DNA from: Acidimicrobiales bacterium
GTDB taxonomy: Bacteria > Actinomycetota > Acidimicrobiia > Acidimicrobiales > JAVJTC01
Direction: 5' to 3'
NCBI GenBank assembly: GCA_040219085.1
Contig: JAVJTC010000034.1
Coordinates: 62,001 to 126,000, forward strand
Length of the DNA: 64,000 nt
The notes under the pieces were generated by a model. It worked only from the letters and a program-made list of their open reading frames with translations, had not been told where the DNA came from and made no database searches. Numbering within the stretch: position 1 is the first letter of the stretch; each line of letters opens with the position of its first letter. The translations under genes and the position numbers were made by a program. This document shows, one piece after another, positions 17,513-25,677 of this stretch.

Positions 17513-19138
17513 ATGACGCCCGGCGCGACGAACCCGACCTGTGCGGATGCGACCCAGCCGCCCGATGATCGCACGTTGGGCGCCTATTCCGATGATCCTC
17601 CCTGGAACGTGGATCTCACGTCGCTCTCGTGGCGGGCGGGTCTGACGGCGCGGCGGCAACAGGTCAGGGCGAGGGTCCCCGAACTCACGCGTCCTCGCCG
17701 GGTGCCCCCCCTGCGCCGCCTCGCGCGGGTCTCGGCGCGTCTGGGGCTGGCGCTGGCCCGCTGGCGGATCGCGGAGATGCGGTCGTCGTCGGGCCGGGCT
17801 GGGCGTCGCAGGAGGTTGTCGCGCGAGATGCGACTCGCGTGCGAGGACCTCGGATCGACCTTCATCAAGCTCGGCCAGATCATCTCTTCGGGTCACGGGC
17901 TGTTCCCCGCGGAGCTGGTCGAGGAGTTCTCGGCATGTCGCGACGCCGTGCCCGCGGAGCGCTTCGAGACGGTGCGTCGCGTGGTCGAGGGCGATCTCGG
18001 CATGCCGCTCGAAGCGGTGTTCATCGAGTTCGACCGCGAACCGGTCGCCGCTGCATCGATCGCCCAGGTACACCGCGCTGTCCTCGCCGAGTCCTTCGGT
18101 GGCCCCGTCGAGGTGGTCGTGAAGGTCCAGCGGCCCTCCATAGGCGAGGTCGTCCATACCGACATCGAGGTGATGGCGTGGCTCGCCGAGCGGCTGGTCG
18201 GGCGGATCCCGGTGGCCGCGCTGGCGAACCCGCCCGCGCTGGTCGAGGTCTTCGCCCAGTCGATCGTGGAGGAACTCGACTTCCGCCTCGAGGCCGAGAA
18301 CATGGTCGACGTGGCGAGCTACCTGGCGGATACGGACCAGCGGGCCTTCGTCGTCCCGCGCCCGCATCCGGACCTCGTGACCGAGCGCGTGCTCGTGATG
18401 GAGCGCCTGTCGGGATTCGCGTTCGACGACGTCGCTCGGATCGAGGGCGCCGGGCTGGACACCCACGAGATCATCAGGTCCGGAATGATCGCGTTCCTCG
18501 AGGGCTGCCTGCTGCACGGCATCTTCCACGGAGACCTCCACGGCGGCAACCTCTTCGTGCGTCCCGACGGGCGCACCGCCCTGCTGGACCACGGAATCAC
18601 GGGTCGCCTCACCGAGCCGAAGCGCAGAGCCTTCCTGCGGCTGCTGCTCGCGGCGACGGTGTCGAACCCGCAGGGCCAGCTCGAGGCGTTGCGCGACCTC
18701 GGGGCCCTACCGGCCGACACCGACATCGCTGCGATGGTGGTGGACCTGGGTCTCGACCGCCCGGGGGTCGACCCGACGACGCTCGAACGAGACGAACTCG
18801 TCGCCGAGCTGAACAGGATCGTGGGGGCGCTCATGGGGTACGGCGCGCGGATGCCCCGCGAGCTCCTGTTGTTCGCCAAGAACCTCGTGTTCCTCGACGC
18901 CGCGATCGCCACGCTGGCGCCCGACCTCGACCTCTTCGCCGAGATCATCCACATCTCGGGCTACTTCGCCGAGAACCACGGTTCCCGCCTCGCGGCGGAG
19001 GTGGGCATGCGCCCCGAGGACTACGAAGTCGACCTGACGGCCCTGAAGGGACAGTTCGGGGTGGATCCCGAGACCGAGCAGCTGAGCTACGCGGAGCTCC
19101 TCGAACGGCGCGAGTTGATCCGTCGTCGCCTCGGCTGA
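17513..19138 (+). CDS. ubiB: ABC1/AarF/UbiB family atypical kinase-like ATPase
   Basis: 541 residues. The family has a protein-kinase fold with UbiB-specific changes, acts as an ATPase and supports isoprenoid-quinone or lipid metabolism at the membrane. Seen here: the KxGQ motif FIKLGQIIS (residues 118-126), the A-rich nucleotide loop VAAASIAQVH near 178-187, the catalytic segment HGDLHGGN at 339-346, and DHG (359-361) in the place of DFG. It lacks the two C-terminal membrane helices common in E. coli UbiB. In actinobacteria the relevant quinone would be menaquinone rather than ubiquinone, so the symbol names the family and not the pathway. Divergent from the glutamate dehydrogenase, monocistronic. 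Confidence 0.88.
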   Translation: MTPGATNPTCADATQPPDDRTLGAYSDDPPWNVDLTSLSWRAGLTARRQQVRARVPELTRPRRVPPLRRLARVSARLGLALARWRIAEMRSSSGRAGRRRRLSREMRLACEDLGSTFIKLGQIISSGHGLFPAELVEEFSACRDAVPAERFETVRRVVEGDLGMPLEAVFIEFDREPVAAASIAQVHRAVLAESFGGPVEVVVKVQRPSIGEVVHTDIEVMAWLAERLVGRIPVAALANPPALVEVFAQSIVEELDFRLEAENMVDVASYLADTDQRAFVVPRPHPDLVTERVLVMERLSGFAFDDVARIEGAGLDTHEIIRSGMIAFLEGCLLHGIFHGDLHGGNLFVRPDGRTALLDHGITGRLTEPKRRAFLRLLLAATVSNPQGQLEALRDLGALPADTDIAAMVVDLGLDRPGVDPTTLERDELVAELNRIVGALMGYGARMPRELLLFAKNLVFLDAAIATLAPDLDLFAEIIHISGYFAENHGSRLAAEVGMRPEDYEVDLTALKGQFGVDPETEQLSYAELLERRELIRRRLG

Positions 19139-19197
19139 CCCGGCTGGGTAGTGTCGTCGCGCCGCCGTGGACGCGCGCGGCCGACAGGGGGATGATG

Positions 19198-19653
19198 ATG
19201 GCCAGCAGACGTGACGAGATCCGGATGACCGAGCCCGAACTGGCCGAGTTCCTCGAGGTGTCGCGCACTGTGCACGTGGCGACGGTCAACGCCGACGGAA
19301 CGCCCCATCTCGTTCCGCTCTGGTTCGCTCTCGACCACGGCGAGATCGTCTTCCACACGTTCGCCCGGTCACGCAAGATCGTGAATCTTCGTCGCGATCC
19401 CCGTCTCACGTGTCTCGTGGAGGCGGGGGAGACCTACCCGGAGCTCCGGGGCGCCCAGATCAGTGGTGTCGCCGAGTTGATCACCGACGTCTCCGAGGTC
19501 GAGCGGCACGTGATCGCCACCATGGTCCGCTACGACCCGTCAGTGGCGCCCGAGGACGCTGCGGCACGGGCACCGGCAGTCGCCGCGAAACGCGTCGCCG
19601 TGCGGGTGGGCGTCACCGCTGTCGCATCGTGGGACCACCGCAAGCTTGCCTGA
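19198..19653 (+). CDS. PPOX-class (pyridoxamine-phosphate-oxidase fold) flavin or F420-binding protein
   Basis: 151 residues. The opening EFLEVSRTVHVATVNADGTP then HLVPLWFALDHGEIVF is the split-barrel start of the FMN/F420-binding PPOX superfamily; ARSRKIVNLRRDPRLTCLVE is the usual cofactor-contacting loop. Actinobacterial proteins of this size are often F420-dependent reductases or haem-degrading relatives, so F420 use is likely but unproven. Three consecutive ATG codons (19192, 19195, 19198) follow AGGGGG; 19198 has the best spacing. Reaction unknown. Confidence 0.82.
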   Translation: MASRRDEIRMTEPELAEFLEVSRTVHVATVNADGTPHLVPLWFALDHGEIVFHTFARSRKIVNLRRDPRLTCLVEAGETYPELRGAQISGVAELITDVSEVERHVIATMVRYDPSVAPEDAAARAPAVAAKRVAVRVGVTAVASWDHRKLA

Positions 19654-19672
19654 GCGAAAGGCGGGTGGGCGA

Positions 19673-20539
19673 TCAGTCGCCCAACTCGTCGAGGATGTCG
19701 AGGATCTCGGCCGCGAACGCACTGCCCGCCCGTAGCGGTGGCTCCCGGCGGCCGAGGGCCGCGGCACGCATGGCGATGGCGAGGTCGACGAAGCCCGTGC
19801 GTCTCGGTGCATCGGCCTGTGGGATCTCCACCGGTTCGCCGTTGCGCTCCAACCCGTAGCCGGCGGCGAGCTCGAGCCGGGCGGTCCCGTCTGCGCCTGC
19901 CACCTGGACCTCCGTGTGGGATCCGCGGCCGCGGGCGCCCGTGAACTCGGCGACGGTCCCGTCGTCGAATGTGATGCGTCCCGCACGCGTGCCTTCGGGA
20001 CGCCGCTGTACGGCCACCGGGCGAGCCGGTGTCGCAACGGTGAGGGCCAGGGCGATCGCCGACGCGACGCAGTGCACCTCGACGGCCGCCGCAGCCGTTG
20101 CATCCGGCAGGGCGACCGCGACGGCGACCCTGTGGGGGCGCGCGATGGCGTCGGATTCGACCAGGAGCCTGCCGAGCGCCGGGGCGTACAGCGCGGATGC
20201 TGCCAGCGCGTACCGGTGGACGCCCAGCCCCGCCAGCGCGGACCGGTCGGGGGCACCGGGTGGGGCGACGACCGTGAGGCAGTCACGCCCTGCGGGTGCC
20301 CAGACGTGGGCGGTGTCGAACGTGGCGGCCTCGTCGATGCCGATCAGGACGATGTCGGGGTCGGCGGGGGGGCGGGTGGGGGGAACGACCGTGACGCCGT
20401 CGAGCCCGGGGTCGGCGACGTCGCCGGCGATCGTCACATGGGCCGGCCCCGTCGTGCGCAGCGCGCCGACCAGCGCCAGCGTCGGCTCGTCGCGGCCGAC
20501 GACGTGGAGCCGCAGCGGTGGTCCGTTCATTTCGACCAT
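19673..20539 (-). CDS. Divergent Gfo/Idh/MocA-like protein, function unclear
   Basis: 288 residues. The N-terminal 110 residues have alternating hydrophobic strands and helices suggesting a Rossmann-like fold (LRLHVVGRDEPTLALVGALR, PDIVLIGID), but no GxGxxG and no EKP motif. The C-terminal part (RAGRITFDDGTVAEFTGARG, then RLELAAGYGLERNGE) resembles the beta-sheet domain of Gfo/Idh/MocA oxidoreductases. It may be a degenerate sugar dehydrogenase relative or a scaffold that has lost NAD binding. ATG 20530 is an alternative start. The gene is divergent from the zinc-ribbon gene and convergent with the PPOX gene. Low certainty on family. Confidence 0.5.
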   Translation of the reverse strand: MVEMNGPPLRLHVVGRDEPTLALVGALRTTGPAHVTIAGDVADPGLDGVTVVPPTRPPADPDIVLIGIDEAATFDTAHVWAPAGRDCLTVVAPPGAPDRSALAGLGVHRYALAASALYAPALGRLLVESDAIARPHRVAVAVALPDATAAAAVEVHCVASAIALALTVATPARPVAVQRRPEGTRAGRITFDDGTVAEFTGARGRGSHTEVQVAGADGTARLELAAGYGLERNGEPVEIPQADAPRRTGFVDLAIAMRAAALGRREPPLRAGSAFAAEILDILDELGD

Positions 20540-20569
20540 CTGTGGTCACCACCGGCGGTTCCGGGTGGG

Positions 20570-20575
20570 TAGGGT
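20570..20575 (+). promoter_or_regulatory. Candidate -10 box for the zinc-ribbon gene
   Basis: TAGGGT sits 35 bases upstream of ATG 20611 (and 14 bases before an in-frame GTG at 20590). It matches the TANNNT boxes seen elsewhere in the window; no clear -35. Confidence 0.3.
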
Positions 20576-20610
20576 GACGGTCCGGCCCTGTGAGGTCCGG
20601 ACACGACACC

Positions 20611-21324
20611 ATGAGCGAACTCGAACGCCTTCTGGCACTTCAGCATCTGGACACGGCAATCGATCAGCTCGTGCATCGCCGGGCGACACTACCGGCGAGG
20701 GCCGAGATCGCCGGAGTCGACACGCAACTCGCTGCGCTCGACGTTCGGGAGGAGCCGGTACTCGTGTCCCGCCATTCCCTCGAGCGTGACCAGAAGCGCC
20801 TGGAGGACGAGGTCCGTTCCGTCGAGGACCGCCGTGATCTCGAGAACGCCCGGCTCTACGGCGGCTCGGTGACCGCCGTCAAGGAGCTGCAGGCACTCCA
20901 GGAGGAGCTGGCAGGTCTCGGTCGACGCCAGGAACACCTCGAGGATCAGATCATCGAGTTGATGGAATCCGACGAGCCGCTACGCGCCGAGCAGGAGGCG
21001 ATCGACGCCGAACGCGGCAAACTCGCCGCACAGCGTGACGACTTCCGGGCAGCATTGGGTGCGGCCGAGGCCGAGATCGACTCGGAGATGGCGGATCTGA
21101 ACGACCGTCGCGCCGCCGCCGCCGCCGAGGTGTCGGCCGAGCTCGTGGAGCGGTACGAGAAGCTGCGGTCTCAGCTGGGAGGGATCGCGGTGGCCCGCCT
21201 GGTGGGTACGAGCTGCGACGGCTGCCACCTCACTCTGCCCGCCGTCGAGGTCGACAAGCTCCGTCACTCCGACCCCGACGAGGTGGCCCTCTGTTTCGAG
21301 TGCGGGCGCATCCTCGTCCACTGA
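20611..21324 (+). CDS. Coiled-coil protein with C-terminal C4 zinc ribbon (zf-RING_7 / DUF164)
   Basis: 237 residues. Residues from about 10 to 180 form a long antiparallel coiled coil rich in Glu, Arg and Leu (SELERLLALQHLDTAIDQL at the start; ELQALQEELAGLGRRQEHLE mid-way). The C-terminus has four cysteines in two CxxC/CxxxC-like pairs (SCDGCHLTLP and LCFECGRILVH), the zinc ribbon of the CT398/DUF164 family. Members are proposed nucleic-acid or secretion-related adaptors; in actinobacteria they commonly sit near genes for RNase H-like or NIF3-like proteins, not seen here. ATG 20611 preferred over GTG 20590. The next gene follows after seven bases. Confidence 0.85.
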   Translation: MSELERLLALQHLDTAIDQLVHRRATLPARAEIAGVDTQLAALDVREEPVLVSRHSLERDQKRLEDEVRSVEDRRDLENARLYGGSVTAVKELQALQEELAGLGRRQEHLEDQIIELMESDEPLRAEQEAIDAERGKLAAQRDDFRAALGAAEAEIDSEMADLNDRRAAAAAEVSAELVERYEKLRSQLGGIAVARLVGTSCDGCHLTLPAVEVDKLRHSDPDEVALCFECGRILVH

Positions 21325-21331
21325 GCGCCCG

Positions 21332-21832
21332 ATGTTCTTCTGGTTCGCCGGGCTGACGCTCGTCAGCGTCGTTGCGATCTTCGCGAGCCCCGCCATCGAC
21401 TACCGCCTCGTCCTGGTGGGCTCGGTGTTTCCTGTGATCGAAGTCGCCCTGGGTGGCCCCTGGGTGATGCATACGCTCGCGTTCCCGTGCGTGGTGCTGG
21501 CCCTCGTGATGATCCTCGGCCGTGGCCGACGGCTCGTCCAGCGCCGCTGGCTCGGCCTCGCCATCGGCTTGTTCTTCTATCTCGTGTTCGACGGGGCATG
21601 GGCGCGCACCGAGTTATTCTGGTGGCCGGCGTTCGGCCTGTCGGTCGACGACGCCGACCTGCCGGGCCTGGAGCCGGTGTGGGCGCTCGTCGTGATGGAG
21701 GTGGTCGGCGCCGGGTGCCTGCTGTGGGCCTGGCGCTCCTACGGGCTCTCCGAAACCACCCACCGCGAGACGTTCCTGCGCACCGGGCGGCTGCCACGAT
21801 CGGCTTTGCGCGGCGAGCCGCCGTCGTGTTGA
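21332..21832 (+). CDS. Small integral membrane protein, unknown function
   Basis: 166 residues with about four hydrophobic segments (near residues 3-22, 26-64 as two, 72-86 and 115-132), two of them tightly spaced, and a basic loop GRGRRLVQRRW between segments. The cytoplasmic tail after residue 135 is polar (RSYGLSETTHRETF). I recognise no family. It lies seven bases after the zinc-ribbon gene, so it is probably cotranscribed with it. ATG 21332 begins directly with the first membrane helix. Confidence 0.65.
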   Translation: MFFWFAGLTLVSVVAIFASPAIDYRLVLVGSVFPVIEVALGGPWVMHTLAFPCVVLALVMILGRGRRLVQRRWLGLAIGLFFYLVFDGAWARTELFWWPAFGLSVDDADLPGLEPVWALVVMEVVGAGCLLWAWRSYGLSETTHRETFLRTGRLPRSALRGEPPSC

Positions 21833-21892
21833 TCCGGCCCGCTCTCGGTGGTGTCCGCCCCTCCCGGTCGACACGGCGAGGCGGTCCATCCG

Positions 21893-21898
21893 TAGACT
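21893..21898 (+). promoter_or_regulatory. Candidate -10 box, leaderless FadR-type regulator
   Basis: TAGACT ends exactly six bases before GTG 21905, so transcription would start at or next to the start codon. No ribosome-binding sequence precedes this start. Confidence 0.45.
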
Positions 21899-21904
21899 CC
21901 GGGC

Positions 21905-22678
21905 GTGTCGAGGACGCCCACAGGGGACGAACGCAGGCCGCAACCGGCGAAGAAGTCGCTGTTGTTGGCCCAGGACATCGTCCGGAACCTCGTCGACGAC
22001 GGCACCGCCCCGGGCGCGAGGCTTCCACCGGAGTCGGAGATGATCGAGCGCTACGGTGTGGCGCGGAGCACGACCCGAGAGGCGTTGCGGCTCCTCGAGA
22101 CCCAGGGCGTCATCTCCATCCGCACCGGCCCCAACGGTGGGCCCGTCGTGTCCGAACTCGACGCCAGGCCGATGGCGGGCAACATCGCGTTGCTGTTGGA
22201 GATCGTGGGTTCCACGTTCCGGTCGGTCATCGACGCGCGGATGGTGGTCGAGCCGCCGATCGCGGCCCGTGCGGCCGAGGTCGCGGATGCGCAGCTGTGT
22301 GAGCGTCTGGAGCGCAATGTCGCGGCCATGGCCGCAACATCGGACGCGCTCCTGGCGACGACGGAACTGAGCGCCGAGTTCCACGACCTGGTGGCGGCGA
22401 GTTCGACCAACCCGCTACTGGCGTTCCTGTTGAAGGCCCTTCACCACGTGACCGTGCCCTACGTGGCCCAGGTGACCTTCGCTCCGTCGGATCTCGCTGA
22501 CCTGGTCAGGTCGCACACGTTGCTCGCAGACGCGATCGTGCGTGGCGACGCCGACGCGGCGGGGAGAGCCATGCGTGCGGACATCGTGTTGTTCTGTTGC
22601 CTTGTGGACAGGACCAGGCCCGAACTATGGGACGCTCCGATCCACTGGAGCGACGTCAACGAGGGGCGCGCTCTGTGA
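21905..22678 (+). CDS. GntR/FadR-family transcriptional regulator
   Basis: 257 residues. The winged helix spans about 15-85: LAQDIVRNLVDDGTAPGARL, PPESEMIERYGVARSTTREA, then LRLLETQGVISIRTGPNGG. A helical FCD-type ligand domain follows (RSVIDARMVVEPPIAARAAE, then EFHDLVAASSTNPLL with the family's metal-site-like residues, and RSHTLLADAIVRGD). FadR-type regulators usually respond to small organic acids and control a neighbouring catabolic operon. It is convergent with the ferredoxin-P450-oxidase operon, nine bases from the ferredoxin stop, which makes that operon a natural target (inference). Start GTG 21905 is supported by TAGACT six bases upstream. Confidence 0.88.
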   Translation: MSRTPTGDERRPQPAKKSLLLAQDIVRNLVDDGTAPGARLPPESEMIERYGVARSTTREALRLLETQGVISIRTGPNGGPVVSELDARPMAGNIALLLEIVGSTFRSVIDARMVVEPPIAARAAEVADAQLCERLERNVAAMAATSDALLATTELSAEFHDLVAASSTNPLLAFLLKALHHVTVPYVAQVTFAPSDLADLVRSHTLLADAIVRGDADAAGRAMRADIVLFCCLVDRTRPELWDAPIHWSDVNEGRAL

Positions 22679-22687
22679 GCGGCCCGT

Positions 22688-22870
22688 TCACACGGTGATC
22701 GCGCGGCTCGGGCAGATGCGCTCGGCTTCGTCCACCTTGTCGTGGAGTTCCTCGCCCGGATCGCTGACAAGAACCTTCGCGATCCCGTCCACGACCTCGA
22801 AGACCTCGGGCGCGATGCGCTGGCAGTATCCGGTGCCCTGGCACACGATCTCATCCACTTCGACTCTCAT
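22688..22870 (-). CDS. Small 3Fe-4S-type ferredoxin, P450 partner
   Basis: 60 residues. MRVEVDEIVCQGTGYCQRIA then APEVFEVVDGIAKVLV and AERICPSRAITV give the pattern C-x5-C ... C-P, the arrangement of the single-cluster 3Fe-4S (or variant 4Fe-4S) ferredoxins that donate electrons to actinobacterial P450s. It starts nine bases after the P450 stop with AGGGGCGG upstream, so it is cotranscribed with the P450. No ferredoxin reductase gene is in the window, so electrons must come from a reductase elsewhere. Confidence 0.88.
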   Translation of the reverse strand: MRVEVDEIVCQGTGYCQRIAPEVFEVVDGIAKVLVSDPGEELHDKVDEAERICPSRAITV

Positions 22871-22878
22871 GGCCGCCC

Positions 22879-24141
22879 CTAGAGGTTGGTGAAGACGACG
22901 GGGAAACGCTCGTAGGCGTCGTGGTGGCTCGCCTCCGTGTAGGCGGGGCTGTCGTCGGGGTCGACCTTCACCCCTGCCCGGAACAGCGCACGGAGGATCC
23001 GCACGATGGTCCCGTCGGTGCCTTCGGTTCCGTCTGTCCGGGCCGACAGGCCGGTGACGAGGGCCCGTCCGATGCACATGTGTTCGCCTCCGCCGAATGC
23101 GAGACCCCAGGGCTTCGCACTGCCGGTGTCCCGATGGGGGTCGAAGGATCTGAACGTGTCTCCGAACACCTTCTCGTCGCGGTTGGCCGGGGTGAACATG
23201 CACGCCACCCGCTCGCCCTCGGCCACACGTCGACCGGTCGAGAGTTCCACGTCGCGCACGGCCTGACGCAGCAGTGCCGGTGCGGGCAGGTGCAGGCGCA
23301 GCGCCTCGTACGCGGCCTTCTTGAGGAACTCCGGGTCCTCGAGGTGCTCACGGTCGCCGGGGTTGTCAGCCAGCCACTCGTCGAGGTGACGGATCACGTG
23401 GGGGCCCGTGTGGGTGGTGGTCTGCGTCGCGGCGACGAGGAACAGCGTCGCCTCCCGCAGGGGCACCTCGGGATCCCAGTCCGGGTTCCAGTTGGCCAAC
23501 ATCAGTGTGAGCAGATCCGTCGGAAGGTCACCCTCGTCGAGTTCGCCGGCCTCGTGGCGGGCGACCAGGTCGCGGCGACGTTCCAGTGACGGGCCGAAGA
23601 ACTCCTCGACGAACAGGTCGCGTACCCCGAGGATCCGGGAGATGACGGCATCGTGGTCCTCGGTGGACCACTCGACGGTGACGCCCGTGCCGAGTTGCTC
23701 GAGGAACCAGCGGAACCGGGCAGTCGCCTCCGGGTCGTCCACGCCGTCGATGCCCGTGATGGTGGCCGAGATGCGGGCGAGCATCTCTCGAAGCATCTGG
23801 CACAGGTCACCGCGCACGACCCCGTCGTCACCACGATTGTTGGCAGCGGCCTCGGCGATGACCTGATCGATGTGGGGATCCAGTGCGCGTCGTTCGTAGT
23901 GCTCGAGGGCCGCCTTGGTGAACAGGACCGATTCGAGGCGCCGCCGCTCGAAGTGCGGCTCGCCGTCCAACATGATCAGGCTCTCTGCGAAGAACGCGGC
24001 GGACTCGCGGTGTGAGCCCTGGATGAAGTCCTTCGACTTCAACACCTCCTCGCACTCGGCGTGGTCGGTGAGCTGTTGCATGTCGCGGATGTACGGCGCG
24101 GGCTCCATGTCCCGCACCGACTCCATCTGCGCCTCGGTCAT
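22879..24141 (-). CDS. Cytochrome P450
   Basis: 420 residues, soluble bacterial type. The haem-binding loop FGGGEHMCIG is at 349-358 with thiolate Cys356; the K-helix ExxR is YEALR (Glu279, Arg282). The I-helix reads LVAATQTTTHTG instead of the textbook AGxxT, keeping Thr residues for oxygen activation. Start ATG 24141 follows AGGGGGA. It is the middle gene of an operon: diiron oxidase, P450, ferredoxin. Such P450s hydroxylate or otherwise oxidise small hydrophobic substrates; the substrate is unknown. The neighbouring oxidase and the divergent SnoaL/LLM genes suggest multi-step modification or breakdown of one compound class. Confidence 0.93.
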   Translation of the reverse strand: MTEAQMESVRDMEPAPYIRDMQQLTDHAECEEVLKSKDFIQGSHRESAAFFAESLIMLDGEPHFERRRLESVLFTKAALEHYERRALDPHIDQVIAEAAANNRGDDGVVRGDLCQMLREMLARISATITGIDGVDDPEATARFRWFLEQLGTGVTVEWSTEDHDAVISRILGVRDLFVEEFFGPSLERRRDLVARHEAGELDEGDLPTDLLTLMLANWNPDWDPEVPLREATLFLVAATQTTTHTGPHVIRHLDEWLADNPGDREHLEDPEFLKKAAYEALRLHLPAPALLRQAVRDVELSTGRRVAEGERVACMFTPANRDEKVFGDTFRSFDPHRDTGSAKPWGLAFGGGEHMCIGRALVTGLSARTDGTEGTDGTIVRILRALFRAGVKVDPDDSPAYTEASHHDAYERFPVVFTNL

Positions 24142-24233
24142 GTCGTCCCCCTGGTCGTCACGCGGACGTTCCCGCCCCTGTAGCGCTCATCTTCGCGGAT
24201 CACGGGCGTTCGTGGGGCGTGACCCGGGTCCGC

Positions 24234-24965
24234 TCAGGCGTCGGCGTAGATCATCCACAGGTCGTGGAACAGGCGCCCGGTCTCGATCGTGCAGTCGTAC
24301 ACGTTGCGTCGACCTTCGGCGTCGGTGACCCATTCCGACACGATCTCGATGCCCTCGTCGCCGTGTTCCTCGTCGGCGAGGATGTGCATCGTCCAGAAGA
24401 TCAGCTGCTCGTCGGTCATGGAGTAGTTCGCCTTGTTCGCCTCCACGATGCGGGTGAAGGTCTCCGGGACGAAGGACTCGAGCCCGATCCCGATGGCGGC
24501 CAGGGGCACGTACCACTCGCGACAACGTCCCATGAACTCGAAGTAGTCGGTCAGTCGCCGACCGGCGGGGAGCTGCTCTGCCGCCCTGATCCGGTCGGGG
24601 TCGTCGCCGAGCGCCTCCGCGTAGCGCAGGAGGAGTTCGGGGTGTGCCGCGGTGTTGGTGAAGTTCCCGAGGCACTCTTCGGCCAGGTTCTTCACAAGGG
24701 TCGTGCGGACCTCTTCGTACGGGCAGTTGGTGAACATCAGCCCGATCCACGGAAGCATCTTGGAGATGTGCAGGTAGAACTGCTCGGTCCAGAGCTGGAG
24801 CTGCTCGGTCGTCGCCGTGCCGGCCTCCATCTCCAGGACGATCGGGTGGTTCGCCATCCCCTGGCCGGGCTTGGACAACTCCGAACGGATCAGTTCGACG
24901 AACTGCTCGGGTGTCATCGCGGCGAGCTCGTCCGCGGACGGGGCGAGGGATTCGGTCATTGTCAT
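24234..24965 (-). CDS. Haem-oxygenase-like diiron oxidase (CADD/TenA-PqqC fold)
   Basis: 243 residues, all-helical, from ATG 24965, chosen because GGAGGT lies eight bases upstream. The fold family includes TenA, PqqC and the iron oxidases UndA, CADD and SznF. The characteristic metal motif HxxxDxxH is present at His194-Asp198-His201 (WTMHILADEEHGDEG), with earlier candidate ligands in KNLAEECLG (Glu97/98), TAAHPEL (His108) and GIGLESFVP (Glu163). This set is what the diiron oxidase branch requires, so an O2-dependent reaction such as oxidative decarboxylation or N-oxygenation is likely; substrate unknown. It is the first gene of the P450 operon and has a well-formed promoter. Confidence 0.8.
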   Translation of the reverse strand: MTMTESLAPSADELAAMTPEQFVELIRSELSKPGQGMANHPIVLEMEAGTATTEQLQLWTEQFYLHISKMLPWIGLMFTNCPYEEVRTTLVKNLAEECLGNFTNTAAHPELLLRYAEALGDDPDRIRAAEQLPAGRRLTDYFEFMGRCREWYVPLAAIGIGLESFVPETFTRIVEANKANYSMTDEQLIFWTMHILADEEHGDEGIEIVSEWVTDAEGRRNVYDCTIETGRLFHDLWMIYADA

Positions 24966-24993
24966 GGGCGCGTACCTCCGGGGTGAGTTTCTG

Positions 24994-25022
24994 ATCATAA
25001 ATCTGACCCCTCGGCCTGTAAA
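24994..25022 (-). promoter_or_regulatory. Sigma-70-like promoter of the diiron oxidase-P450-ferredoxin operon
   Basis: On the minus strand TTTACA (25022-25017) and TATGAT (24999-24994) are separated by exactly 17 bases. The predicted start would leave a leader of about 20 bases containing GGAGGT before ATG 24965. The direct repeat TCTGA...TCTGA and the palindrome TGATCA overlap the -10 region and could bind a regulator. Confidence 0.6.
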
Positions 25023-25112
25023 GCGCCAAGGACCGGCGTCGCCGCCGCGGGCTAGGGTCGCGCTCCGGACCGGCGTGCACGTCGGTCCGGACCCACGACA
25101 CCGGGAGTGACC

Positions 25113-25628
25113 GTGACCGACGCTCTAGCCAGACTCGTCGCCAAGGACGAGATCCGTGACGTACTGATGCGCTACAGCCGGGGTATCGACCGGCTCGACG
25201 TCGAGGTACTCCGCAGCTGCTACCACGCCGACAGCTACGACGATCACGGCCACTTCAAGGGCAACGGGCACGAGTTCGCTGAGTTCATCGTGGATTCGTT
25301 GTCCGGGAGGGCCCACCACACGACCCACGCGGTGGCCAACGTCCTGATCGAGATCACCGACCTGGACGCGGGAACGGCGCGTGCCGAGTCCTACGGGCTG
25401 GCGTTCCTGCGGCGCAGCGCTGACGACGAGGAATGGCTCGACGTCTTCTTCGGACGCTACGTCGACCGTTTCGAGCAGCGCGACGGGGTCTGGCGCATCG
25501 CCCACCGCGTCGTCGTCCACGACTGGTCCGTGTCGGGTGCACTCGGCGCCGGAGGGGGCTTTCCCCTGCCGATGGAAGGCTTCACGCAGGGCCGTCGTGA
25601 CCGTTCGGATCTCGTCTATCTCCCCTGA
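25113..25628 (+). CDS. SnoaL-like (NTF2-fold) protein
   Basis: 171 residues from GTG 25113, placed five bases after GGGAG (GTG 25107 overlaps that site). The sequence LVAKDEIRDVLMRYSRGIDR, LRSCYHADSYDDHGHFKG and HTTHAVANVLIEI is typical of the SnoaL_4/ring-hydroxylating-dioxygenase-beta-like NTF2 fold, with Asp/His residues in the cavity as in dehydratases and cyclases of this group. It is divergent from the P450 operon, so they share a 147-base control region. It may be a hydratase or isomerase acting on the same substrate; unproven. Confidence 0.82.
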   Translation: MTDALARLVAKDEIRDVLMRYSRGIDRLDVEVLRSCYHADSYDDHGHFKGNGHEFAEFIVDSLSGRAHHTTHAVANVLIEITDLDAGTARAESYGLAFLRRSADDEEWLDVFFGRYVDRFEQRDGVWRIAHRVVVHDWSVSGALGAGGGFPLPMEGFTQGRRDRSDLVYLP

Positions 25629-25677
25629 CCCCGGCCGGTCGACCCGGCGCCGCACCGAACCGGAGAGCTCCCGACCC

